DNA of 21,713 nt, from positions 1 to 21,713 of the forward strand of contig NXFV01001748.1 of NCBI GenBank assembly GCA_002803225.1, given 5' to 3'. Position 1 is the stretch's first letter. Each line of letters starts with the position of its first letter. Positions 9,272 to 19,094 of the stretch are shown here, piece by piece. Below the pieces are notes generated by a model. That model was not told where the DNA came from and ran no database searches. It was given only the letters and a program-made list of their open reading frames with translations. This stretch comes from Gamarada debralockiae. Taxonomy: Eukaryota; Ascomycota; Leotiomycetes; Helotiales; Hyphodiscaceae. A program made the position numbers and the translations under genes.

Positions 9272-9471
9272 ATGGCCGGCCTCCGCTACTTTCCTCACCG
9301 AGGAGGGTCGACGGTCAAGCTTCTCACCAAGACGAGTAAGTTCTGAAATTTGCGGGGATTTGTTTCGCGAGCGGGATAGAGCTGTCTGAATTAATGATGT
9401 CGACTGGATCTTCGCTAGCATTCGTCTTCTCAACGACTGTCGAATCCGAATGGTTACTCTACATTCATTAG
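9272..9471 (+). other. Possible very small spliced gene (38 residues)
   Basis: An ATG in good context (TTGAAATGGCC) follows a pyrimidine-rich leader. Exon 1 (9272-9335) encodes MAGLRYFPHRGGSTVKLLTK plus T and ends at a strong donor GTAAGT. An acceptor GCTAG at 9416-9418 joins in phase to 9419-9471, giving a 38-residue basic peptide. The N-terminus is arginine/lysine-rich without acidic residues, as in many small mitochondrial proteins, but I know no homologue. A different reading of exon 2 (CAT as first codon, open to 9598) is out of phase with exon 1. Confidence 0.25.
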
Positions 9472-10193
9472 CCATGAGACCTCTCAGAGTTATGAGATCA
9501 AACATACCGATAATCGAATTGAGCTCCTAGTTTTTGGTGTACTCGAAACTCCGGGATCTCAATCTGATCCTCGCCGACACCTGAGTCTAAAAACTGAGTA
9601 GATTCTTCTGAACCAAAGAGTGAAGGAGAAACGGCACGTCTTCCTTTGCGAACAGACAAATGGTGCGTCTTGACTCAAGGTCCTGCGCATCAGCTTGGCT
9701 GATGATTCGGTTTCGCAAACTCATTTTGAATGCTGCAGGCTTGCTGGTCGGCACTGAGGATGTGCAGACTTGCGCGAGGGAAAGGTGGAATTCAATATCT
9801 TGGGCGTTCGGTTCAGTTTGAATGGAAATTTATAGTCACCGCAAGTCTCGGCGGCGTTACAGTAGCGGCCCTGAACTATCCAACTAACTAGCTTACTTGA
9901 ACACACCGAGTGAATCGTTCTGTTCATTGAACAATTGATACAAAGCGAGAAATCACGGTCAGGATAGCCAAGGCTTCGGAGACCCTTCACAAAAGAAAAT
10001 CATCTATTACTGTCCACTCTACCCCTCAAAAGTTCAAGAGCTCAAAGCCCCAACTCCAACTCGAAATCATACTTGTACAAATCCAGGATTGTCCAACTCT
10101 ACAGGTATAAATCCTTCAAACTCCCAAATTCCCAATGTCTCAAATAAACCCAAACACTCAAATCAAGAAGCATCCCAATCATATCCTCGCCTC
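9472..10193. other. Intergenic, no gene recognised
   Basis: An 89-codon minus-strand frame (9721-9990) has no recognisable domain and uneven composition. The right part (10015-10190) is A/C-rich on the plus strand and would be the 3' untranslated region of the zinc-finger-like gene. No RNA gene or repeat was seen. Confidence 0.4.
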
Positions 10194-12459
10194 TCACAAA
10201 TACCGTCCCTCCTGATGAGCATCCCTAAGTCCAGCGATCGCCTCTCGTAACCGCCACTCGTCCCTCCCACACTGTCCTTTATGCGCTCTCTTCTTAACAT
10301 GCCACTTCCAATTTCCCCCATGCTTCCCACTGCTATCACATCTACCCCCGCTGCCACCCCCATTCTTGCCCTTAGTCCCTCCGTTCTCGACACTCAGATC
10401 ATCGGTACAGGTTGTGTATTCATGTACATATCTACATTTCCTGTTTGGACAGAACTCCTCCGCATCCCTATTTTTCTCCTTATCCTTACCATTACCACTC
10501 TCTTTGCCACTCTCTTTGCTGTTTCGGGAATTTTGGGTGTTTTGGTGGGGATGGTTTTGGTACGTTTGGTGTAAAGCATTGTCGGGATTATTGCGCTCAT
10601 AATTGAATGCTCTGCACAGTCGCTTCATGGGACAGTCCTTGCGTGGACATATTCCGAGACCGGAGAGAGAAAAGGGACAGATGCTGCGGAAGACTGGGGG
10701 GAGACTGTCGCTGATTATGCTGATTACGGCGTTGGGGATGTATTGGGTCGGCGTGGACGTTGCCGGCGATGGTTCTGTTGGGGTGCTGGAGAGTCGGGCG
10801 TAGGGTATCCGGGGGAGGTGGGGAGGTGTGGATGGACCTGGTTGAAGGGGAAGGATGGGGAAGGAGGGGAGAGTTGCGACAGTTGCGACAGTTGTTCTGG
10901 AGGGTGTGATTGGTGTTGGTGGGAGAGTGGGGTGCAGGTACAGGAGGCTGGCGTAGTTTGGTGGGGAAAGGTTCTGGGGATGTTACGTGCTGCGGCAAAG
11001 GAGGAAGGGAAAGGGAGGGGAGAATGACGTACGGTGGTGGTTTGCACTGTGGCAGGAGCTCTCCTAGGTGAAGAATGAATGGGCGAAAATATCTCCTGTT
11101 ATGGTGAATGAGAATCTGGAAGACTGCACTAGATGGGGTGAAGTTGGAAAGGGGAAGACCTGGGAAAGCCGGACACATACCGTGATCTCCGACTTGCCAG
11201 GGCTACTCGCAACGCTGGGGAGAAAAGATTGCTGTGCCAGATCAATTTCACGTCTGTGCAAAGGGTTAGCGCAAACCTACGGCATTGGGATTCCAACGCG
11301 GTTTCTCCTCTTCTTCTTTGCCGTTGGCATTTCCATTGTCTCCTCCCTCCTTTCCCTTTTCTTTGCCCTTCACACCATCTCCTTCCTCAATTCCATTCGA
11401 GGTCGAGCCTGACTCCTGCTCGGTCGCCAACCTATGTGCAAGGTATTCATCCCAATTATGCTCACCAGCAATGATGCCCTGCTGCGCAATCGCAAACTCC
11501 TCATCACCCATCCACACGCCCTGCACAATCTTCCCACCACCTCTCAGCAGACAAATCTCACCCTCAAGCCGGTCAATACAGATGTGTAGCAAATTCTGCT
11601 TGCACCACTCCACGTCCAGAATCTTGTCAAATATCTCCATCATGCTCTTGTCGTGCTCCTTATTTCTCACTCTCTCTTGCTCCTTCACATTCTCCAACCC
11701 TTGCTTAAGAGCTGTGACTTCATGCTTGAGATGAATGTTCTCCTTGACTAAGGCTTGGATGTTGGTGAACGTTTCGTGAGGATAACATTGGATTGCTTGG
11801 AGAAGGTCGAGGGGGTTGCGGATTCGATAGCCGGCAACATTGTTGGTGACTATGGAGCTGTTATGAAATGTCGCAACACTGGACTTGCAAGGCGAGTTGA
11901 AGGGAGATTGGAGAGTTGGGAGCGAGGACAACGTCATGCGTTGGGGTTTGGGTTGGCAGATTTCGGCGGCTACGGTCATGCGACGGTTGCGAATGGGGAG
12001 GGTGAGGTCGAGACCGAAATCGAAGCTGTTCGCTGCCTGAATGGTAATAAGCGGTTGCGGTTGCGGTTGGGGAGATAGGAGGGGTGGTGCAATCGCGTTT
12101 GTCAAAGGCATTGAGTAAAGTTGCGGTGCCGGGGAAACTGGGAAAGTAGACGTGCTTGGTGGAGATATTGTTGCAGGATGTACTACTTGCGGGAGGCTGG
12201 AGAAATTCGCATTTTCTGGCGCCATGATGTGGATTGTTTCGTGTAATCGAAATGGTGGGCTGTTGGTAGGCGTTCTGTCCTCCTCTCTCCGAGCTCTTCT
12301 TCCTCGAGGCGGGGTCATCTCTCCATATTGAATAAGTGGGCCACTCTTAGAAGGTGACTTCGTCGGTGGGCGCGGAGGGGATATGAAGATGGGGTCTGCT
12401 GACGGCGCCATTATGGATAACTTCCAAAGCTCTCGAACTGAAGGAAACTGCTCTTCCAT
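10194..12459 (-). CDS. Coiled-coil protein with Cys-rich CCCH-like C-terminus (4 exons), family unknown
   Basis: Probably a nuclear or RNA-related fungal protein; function not recognised. Model: complement(join(10194..10973, 11033..11095, 11181..11231, 11281..12459)), 690 residues, all junctions phase 0, donors GTAGGT, GTATGT and GTACGT. Residues 1 to about 220 are Pro/Ser/Thr-rich and look disordered, with a basic patch RGRRARR. A coiled coil follows (about 230-300, starting TFTNIQALVKENIHLKHEV), then an acidic, Lys/Gly-rich linker. The C-terminal exon is Pro-rich and ends in a Cys-rich module: C530, C540, C545, C551, then after about 54 Asn/Lys-rich residues C606-x4-C611-x3-H615 (FCPNRKCRYVHEY), recalling a CCCH zinc finger with an insertion. 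The tail is Gly/Lys-rich. Exon 1 and the Cys-rich frame are solid as open frames; joining them through the two small exons is inference from phase and splice sites. The acceptor of intron 1 has an earlier competitor that would lead to a stop. Confidence 0.6.
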
Positions 12460-13151
12460 ATCTAGGAAATGCGTGTCAACAAACAGTGGAAGGACTTGAG
12501 ATGGAGATGTACAAACTAGAAGGGTGATATTGGTGCTACTGGACGTGGATTGAGACGTTTGGGACTGTTTATGCCGTCAGCATGAACAAAAGTGAGATGT
12601 TATACGCTGCGTGATTCCCTGGTATACGCAGGAACAGGTGGGGATGCCGCATTGTTTGGGAATGAAGAAGGTTTTAGAACTTACTTATTTATGTGGAGGT
12701 ACAATGCAATGCCGGAACAAATTCTATGAAGGAAACAGTGTGGTGGTCTTCGAAGGACAGGAAGTTGTTCAGTGGTATGAGTTGAGAATTCTAAGCGAGG
12801 GGTATCACATGATCTCGATGATGGAATTGAGACGATGCTGGAACTTTCAGTCTCCTACCATGTCATTATCAAGTGAATGAAAATTACTTGTCAGGGCATT
12901 TCTCACGAACAAACCCTGCCGTACTGGCGAAGTTGAAGGCTTTCCCTTGACACGTGACTTCTTCGACTTTCACTTGTAAAGCCTTCTATAAACATCAACA
13001 ATGGCAGCATTTGACGCCTGGGTTTGAATAAAGTATCATTCCAATGCCAATTCTATGCATGAGCTCGAGGCCTCTTCTCTCTATCCCAACGCCATCCGTT
13101 TATTGATGATGCATCTTCTTTCGTTCCCAAAAATGAGCCCAGCTCCATCAT
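12460..13151. other. Region between the zinc-finger-like gene and the aldo-keto reductase
   Basis: The left part should hold the 5' leader and promoter of the minus-strand zinc-finger-like gene, the right part the 3' end of the reductase transcript. A CACGTGA site (about 12951) and a CTATAAAC box (about 12986) precede a tiny nine-codon plus-strand frame at 13000, MAAFDAWV plus stop. No real gene could be supported. Confidence 0.4.
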
Positions 13152-14175
13152 CTAAGCCTCCTCGGGCCAAACGTTGTATCCAAAGGTATCCTTCATATTT
13201 ACAAATCTTGTCGCTCGTCCTTCAGCCACCCTGTTGACAGCTGCAAATTCCTCATCCGTCAATTCGATCAATTTCGCATTGCTCTGAATTCGTCCAGGGT
13301 TTGAGCTCTTCGGTAGAACGGCATATCCTCTCCGCAGACCCCATGCGATCAGGACTTGAGCTAGTGTAGCTCTCTTCTTCTCCGCAATCGCGTTCAAATC
13401 CTTGTTTGTCGACACTTTCTCTCCAGTTCCTGGGACCTGATCTTGAGAGCCGAGGGGCGAGTATGCAACTGGCAGGATGTCTTTTGAGATGAGGTATTTC
13501 GTGAACTCGATTTGCGGGAGAAATGGGTGGATTTCGATCTGGTTCACGGCTGGCTTGACGGTCGCATACTTGAGAAGGGATTCGAGGCCTGCCTCAGTCC
13601 AGTTCGAGACACCGATGCTCTTGGCAAGGCCAGCCCTGTACAGAGATTCCATGGCTCGCCATGTTGGCTCGGGATTTTCGGTTAAGTCTTTCTTGATGAC
13701 ATACTGCAATGATGTTAGATCTTGAGTACGAGGAAAGTTACGTAGGAGACGTCACCTTGCCATCAGCTCCAATCTTCACAGTTCGGTCTTCGTTCTTCTC
13801 GGCAGCAATTGGCCAATGGACTAAGAATCCATCAACATATGGTGTCTGGAGCTTCTCCAACGAGTTCTTCAAGCTCCATTCCACGTCTGCCGGCTCGTGC
13901 AGATGGTTCCACACCTTTGTGGTGATGAAAATATCAGATCTCTTGACGTTAGGGTTGCCAGTAAGAAATTCGCGCATTCCAGATCCAACTTCGTCTTCAT
14001 TCATGTAGAACCAAGCACAATCGAGATGGCGATATCCAGCATTCAGTGCTGCCACAACAGCTTTGTGTGTTTCTCCTTTTCTTCCCTCGTTTGCGAAGGT
14101 TCCAAACCCAAGAGCTGGCATTTCAACGCCATTGTTGAGCTTCTTGATTGGACCTGTAACTGCTGCCGCCGCCAT
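13152..14175 (-). CDS. Aldo-keto reductase, NADP(H)-dependent (2 exons)
   Basis: Cytosolic oxidoreductase of the AKR superfamily, reducing carbonyls of sugars, glyceraldehyde or aldehydes with NADPH; the true substrate cannot be read from sequence. Model: complement(join(13152..13703, 13756..14175)), 323 residues, the usual AKR length. The intron (52 nt) is phase 0, between DGK and YVIKKD. The catalytic tetrad is complete: D52 (HLDCAW), Y57 (FYMNE), K87 (TTKVW) and H120 (FLVHWP). The barrel signatures IGVSNW, VNQIEIHPFLPQ and YSPLGS follow, and the NADP-binding LPKSSNPGRI lies near the C-terminus. The start MAAAAVTGPIKK gives the canonical beginning; an in-frame ATG at 14304 would add 43 Arg/His-rich residues. 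Glycerol dehydrogenase, galacturonate reductase or xylose-type reductase are all possible. The promoter lies in the region shared with the divergent HAD gene. Confidence 0.93.
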
Positions 14176-15398
14176 TGTGTACTTTCTGGTATATGCGAGG
14201 TTGGTAGATCGAGATTCGTGGAGATGATGAGGGATACGGATTCGAGGGAGGGTGTCGTGTGAGTTGTAGAGTGGGGAATCGACTCTATGCTGGGTCAATG
14301 GCACAACGTGTTAAGAGTATATCAATGGTCCTGTCTTCATCAGGCAAACTCTGCACGACTTTTCTTCGGACCGTGGTATAGCATACGGCAATGCGCGTGG
14401 TATCCGCATCTCAACAAAGAGCGGTGTATGACGTCTTTGGGCCCTCCAATTGACGTCTGCAGAATGGAGAATTGCGAGAGTCAGGACCCATCCGTAGCCT
14501 GAGATTGCTGAGGCAAGGCTACCAAACCGCTAGCAAATCCCTATCGATTAGGGTTTTTTTTAGCGTCGGCTGCCGACTTGCCGCTGACTTGCCACCACGA
14601 AGGTTCCCGATGTCTCCACTTTCTCCAATCAAACATCACATCCCATCGACACATCCCAGCTACAGCCTCAGCCCACTCGACTCGCTCTTGGATGATCGAC
14701 GGCGCTTCTTTTCCTAGTTGAGGCTTAGGTTCTATCTGAAAAGAGGAACAGGCAACGTGAAATGTGGATCTCCTCACGACCCTTCTTTTCGCATCACGGC
14801 GACACTGCGGACGCTAAGTGGCGTGCTCAACGTCATGCTGGGTCTTCTCTTCTTCCTTGCAAACCTTCTCACACGAATTAAACGTGATGTAGTACTGCAG
14901 AACCCGCTCTATGACCTTATCTGAACCACAGAGCAAAGGTTAAATGGTATGGATTCAGCCTCTCTTGCATGCTATCGGTATCCTGAGCTCCGCTTTTTGA
15001 TAGAGCCTTCCATCACACCGTTACCATTACATTGGATCTTTCGTTTCATGGAGGGCTTGGACCTGAGATGGCGAGTCCTTGTGGAGCCTCAATCGAGAAC
15101 GGTACGCAGACTGACCATGAAGGACTAAGCATTACTTCCTCGTAATCGCTGGTGAGGGGTTCACATGCATCGGGAAGTCGGTGTTTGCGTTCTATCCGGT
15201 GAAGAAATATTCTTTTCATCTCCTACCTTTTCTCTAGTCTGGTTTCAAGTGATCTCATATCTGATATATATGCCGAGTGTTCACCCCACATCCGCTTCAA
15301 ATTCCATTTCATCATTCCCATCTACCAAAGTTCCTCAATCAAACTATCATCTTCCTTCGCATCATACCCCGCGCTTCACATTTCCAACGACTGCCAAT
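14176..15398. promoter_or_regulatory. Divergent intergenic region between reductase and HAD phosphatase
   Basis: About 1.2 kb separates the starts of two divergent genes, so both promoters should lie here. A T-run with GGGTTTTTTTTAGCG stands at about 14550 and short repeats of the type GCCGACTTGCC follow (about 14570-14595). The last 120 bases before the HAD start are C/A/T-rich, like a fungal 5' leader. Open frames inside (for example 14718-14924 plus, 14541-14777 minus) show no family features and are not called. Confidence 0.5.
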
Positions 15399-16904
15399 AT
15401 GCCAGCCTTCGAAGATAGCGACTTTGAGACACCAAAGTCACCAACTGAAGCAAGACCTCAAACTCCAATGTTGAGCCACCTTCAAAAGATCACCAGCAAT
15501 GGTTCGCCAGCAAAATATAGCCACTCCTTGGCTGTGCCAACGGGAGGTAAGGACACCGGTGCAATCGAAGTCCCAGCTTCAAGATCTTCAATCGCAGAAG
15601 CAGAGCACCTCATGCACTCCTTGAGCATATCTCCATCCCAAGTCGAACGAAGAGGTTCCCGGAATAGCTTCGGTGCTTCGTTGCCAATTCCTCGATCAAA
15701 GCGCCAATCTCGTCTATCTTCAGTTGCAACCGCAGATGGCAGACCAACAAGACCTGGCATGCCGCAGATCCAGCCAACTCGCGATATCTTATCTTCCCAA
15801 GTCCAGGACATGTCAGCGGTGAAGACGGCCGCAGCAAAGGACATGGCTTTTGCTTTCGATATTGATGGAGTTCTCGTACACGGCGACCGTTTGATCCCAG
15901 AAGGAAAGCGTGCCCTCGAGATTCTGAACGGCGACAACGAGCTTGGCATCAAGATTCCCCACATATTCCTTACCAATGGGTCTGGCAAACCTGAGGCAGC
16001 ACGATGCGCTCAGCTCTCCAAGATTCTCCACTCACCGATCTCCACCGAACAATTCATTCAATCACACACTCCGATGTCCGCTTTGGCAGAATACTACGAG
16101 ACGGTGCTTGTGGTTGGTGGAGAGAACTACCAATGCCGCGAAGTCGCCAAACAATACGGTTTTAAGGACGTTATCGTACCAAACGACATTGTCGCAGCAC
16201 AGCCCACACTCTCCCCTCTGAAAGAATTCTTCACTGCTGAACAGCGTGCGACTTCGAACCCCCGAGACTTCAGCAAAGTCAAAATTAATGCCATCCTCGT
16301 CTTCTCCGACTCCCGTGATTATGCCACCGACCTCCAAATCATCATGGACCTCCTGCAATCCGAAGATGGTGTTCTCGGCACCCGCGCCAAGGACCCCGTC
16401 TCCCAACGTATCCCCATCTACTTCTCCCAAGGCGACTTGCTCTGCCCAACCGAGCACCCTCAACCCCGCATGTCCCAGGGAACCTTCCGCATCGCCCTCG
16501 AAGCAATCTACAAGTCCATCACCGGCGTCGAGCTTGAGCGTGTGGTCTATGGCAAGCCTGAATTGGCAACATACAAGTACGCGGACGAAGTCATGACATC
16601 CTGGATGGACACTATCCACAACGAAGAGCGACTCCCCAAGAACATCTACATGATCGGCGACAACCCACAATCCGATATCATCGGAGGCAACATGTATGGC
16701 TGGAACACATGTTTGGTGCGCACGGGTGTGTACCAAGGCGAAGGCAACGACAAGCAAAACCCAGCTTCCTTCGGCGTCTTCAGGAATGTTCTCGATGCCG
16801 TGCAAACTGCTCTCAGGAAAGAGCTTGGTCAAGACTTCAAGTTCAACTGGAGTGATTCGATGAACCCTGTTACTAGCTCGCATTCTGTTTCTGCTATTGA
16901 GTAA
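15399..16904 (+). CDS. HAD-superfamily IIA hydrolase, CECR5/Ykr070w-like
   Basis: Predicted phosphatase of the HAD IIA subfamily, related to human HDHD5 (CECR5) and yeast Ykr070w; the substrate is unknown and the family is often mitochondrial. Single exon, 501 residues from the chosen start MPAFEDSDF. Residues 1 to about 145 are a Ser/Pro-rich, poorly conserved leader. HAD motif I is FDIDGV (nucleophile D154, acid D156), motif II FLTNGSG, motif III K386 in VYGKPE, and motif IV MIGDNPQSDI (D421). The C2-type cap lies between motifs II and III. The frame is open upstream to 15165, with in-frame ATGs at 15165 and 15270. I preferred 15399 because the sequence before it looks like an untranslated leader, but the start at 15270 would give an acidic-free, Ser/His/Lys-containing N-terminus that could target mitochondria. 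Confidence 0.93.
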   Translation: MPAFEDSDFETPKSPTEARPQTPMLSHLQKITSNGSPAKYSHSLAVPTGGKDTGAIEVPASRSSIAEAEHLMHSLSISPSQVERRGSRNSFGASLPIPRSKRQSRLSSVATADGRPTRPGMPQIQPTRDILSSQVQDMSAVKTAAAKDMAFAFDIDGVLVHGDRLIPEGKRALEILNGDNELGIKIPHIFLTNGSGKPEAARCAQLSKILHSPISTEQFIQSHTPMSALAEYYETVLVVGGENYQCREVAKQYGFKDVIVPNDIVAAQPTLSPLKEFFTAEQRATSNPRDFSKVKINAILVFSDSRDYATDLQIIMDLLQSEDGVLGTRAKDPVSQRIPIYFSQGDLLCPTEHPQPRMSQGTFRIALEAIYKSITGVELERVVYGKPELATYKYADEVMTSWMDTIHNEERLPKNIYMIGDNPQSDIIGGNMYGWNTCLVRTGVYQGEGNDKQNPASFGVFRNVLDAVQTALRKELGQDFKFNWSDSMNPVTSSHSVSAIE

Positions 16905-19094
16905 ATGGCTTCAATGAGTGATGGGGAGTTATGAAACACGAATTTCTTTCTGTTTTGACTGCGGGCATAGACATAGATTGATATCCGATAGATGAGTGGA
17001 TAGATTGGATGGGATGGTGTTTTCGTTTTTCATAGATGATCGGCGTTAGATACTACTGTGGCTCTGAAAGGGCTTGACTGATGAATTGAACGTTTTCTAT
17101 TGTCCAGCTCAACCCAACTTAACCGCATATCCTTGATTGCTTCTACTCCTACTACTGCCTTGCGTGATCATCGACAACAAGTGCTGCAAAGTTCAACTTT
17201 CGAGATTTGATCCCAAAACGCCCCCTTGTCATGTATGCTAGTTATAAAATATACTGTTTTCCGCTGAATACCCACTGTCCCACGATCTAGTACTATCTCA
17301 AACTCCACTATAAAATAGGTACAACCGCCTTCCATGTCCATCAAACTAACAATTATTGAACAAGTTTGGGCAATAGGACGAGTGGAGGAAGCGAGATATT
17401 GTCGTGAAAGACTTGCTAGAAGGTTTAACAGACAGGTTTGGTTGAAGACATGGCTGTCTTGGAAGTGGTTAGCGTTAAATCCTTCATTTTGTTATTGACT
17501 ATTCTTTCATTGATGATTCCTTTGCCTGCGTCAATTGCTGTGGCGATGCGTTAGGTGCTGACATAGAAATCACACAGATAAGGGCTGATACAGCATTTGC
17601 TTTCGAAATTGGGTGGATTGTTGAGAGTTAGAACCTCTGTGGACGAAGTAGTTCAAACTCCAAGCCCGAGCTGCAACTCAATCGCAGTACAATGAATATT
17701 GAATTATTGCCGGGAGAGCAGGGCAGGTTTCTCAGGTCAAGCAGCTTTGGTTCTTCGATTGCTTGCGAACCAGGAATTGAATCCTTCGCGAGGAGCCCGT
17801 GGAGATGTTGGAGAAGTTGGATATTTATCGTGGAGTGTGTGGGATAATGGTGGATTCACTTCGGAGGATTCACAAAGCATTTCAATTTGCTGGCATTGCT
17901 GCACTAGAATCTCACGTATTCACACAAGCGTTTTCCAAGTGGGATAACTCATTCACTGCACTTCTTTTAGGCGCGAACATCCATCTTTGCTTTTTCTATA
18001 TAGCTGGCCTGGCGGTCATGTCCCCCCGCTCTTTGATGCCCAGAGAACAGGTGTAGTATTAGCAACTACACTGGCGACCCCAAGTAAAGCATCGACCGCC
18101 ATCGAGCTTGATCCAACCGTCGATAGGAGACCTGATATCGGAGACGATATCAGAAATCGACATTGCAGAACGTTCCCAAGTGGAAAATAGGACAAGGCAG
18201 TTCCAAAATGAGTCTAGCCAGAGCTGAAAAACGGGAGTACTTGTGCAGTACCTTTTACAAGTAGAACATGATGGACATCCTCCATGTTGAGCTTGGGAGT
18301 GTTTCGGATAGGGTATTCTACTAAAGCAGAGTCTGATTACTCAGTAGAGGGGGCATTTGTAAAGGCTATTGGATACTCAACTTCCAAGTAGAGCAGGTGC
18401 GACTGATGAATAAATTCACTAAATGGAATTACAAGAACCTCACGCGGTTATCTGTTGGGGCATCTCTATATGTTTGCCATTCTCCTATTGTATCTTCTAA
18501 TCGCTCAGCCAATTTGAACGATTGACATCAAGGGATTGACCACATTTCTTGCCACGAGCTCAATCCCCAAGTCCTTGTTCTCCCAGGCCGCATTGCAATG
18601 GGGATGTTGAAACTTCTTGGCGAAGCCTGTTCCCCACCGACTCGGTCCTCCTGGAATTTAGGCTGGAAAGCTCATTCGTGTTCCAGAGCATGTCCGTCAA
18701 AGCCAACGTGCCCTTGTATTTTAGGAAAGCTCTTTCTGTATATCAATGCTTTCTATCGATTGATGAGTGGGCTCTTGTGCACTGTATTTCAGCCCTGTCG
18801 GCTCCGCCTTCGAATGAACAGTGAAGCGTTCTCGTGTATGTCGACTCCTCATCCTCAATTTTCTGTTCGTCTCTGTGGTCTAGAACTTAAAATAAATCAA
18901 AAGCAAGGGCTAAGAAGTCGGCGATGCCTTTTCGCCCCTTTTATTGTAGGCTTTCTTCGTGAGGTCTGTTATATTGGGATTGATCCGGCTCAAGATCGGT
19001 CTGCGGATGAGTAATTAGCCTGGGCCTTCTTCGATTGGTGGTAGATATGGCGACGAGAAATGCTTCGAAAAGGCATAGCTTAGGGTAACGGATA
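16905..19094. other. Gene-poor stretch
   Basis: The first few hundred bases are the 3' flank of the HAD gene. From about 17650 to 19000 several short plus-strand frames occur (17799-18056, 17987-18190, 18549-18824, 18598-19014), but none shows a domain, a signal peptide with a following body, or consistent splice sites. A minus-strand piece near 18530-18620 (reading GTGFAKKFQHPHCNAAWENK) looks protein-like yet is isolated. The right end may contain the lost 3' part of the amine oxidase pseudogene. Overall this looks like decayed sequence. Confidence 0.4.

Noticed and set aside
9721..9990. 89-codon minus-strand frame
   Set aside because: No recognisable motif, no promoter-like leader and no splice partners.
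10281..11027. Several plus-strand frames with hydrophobic or Gly/Trp-rich products
   Set aside because: They mirror the Pro/Ser-rich coding exons of the minus-strand gene and have no independent support.
14541..14924. Open frames on both strands in the divergent promoter region
   Set aside because: Short, without motifs, and in the place where the promoters of the two flanking genes are expected.
16062..16883. Long (273-codon) minus-strand frame
   Set aside because: It lies antisense within the HAD phosphatase coding region and is a codon-bias shadow.
17799..18190. Overlapping plus-strand frames that might form a small membrane protein
   Set aside because: Only one weak hydrophobic stretch, no family resemblance and no consistent splice sites.
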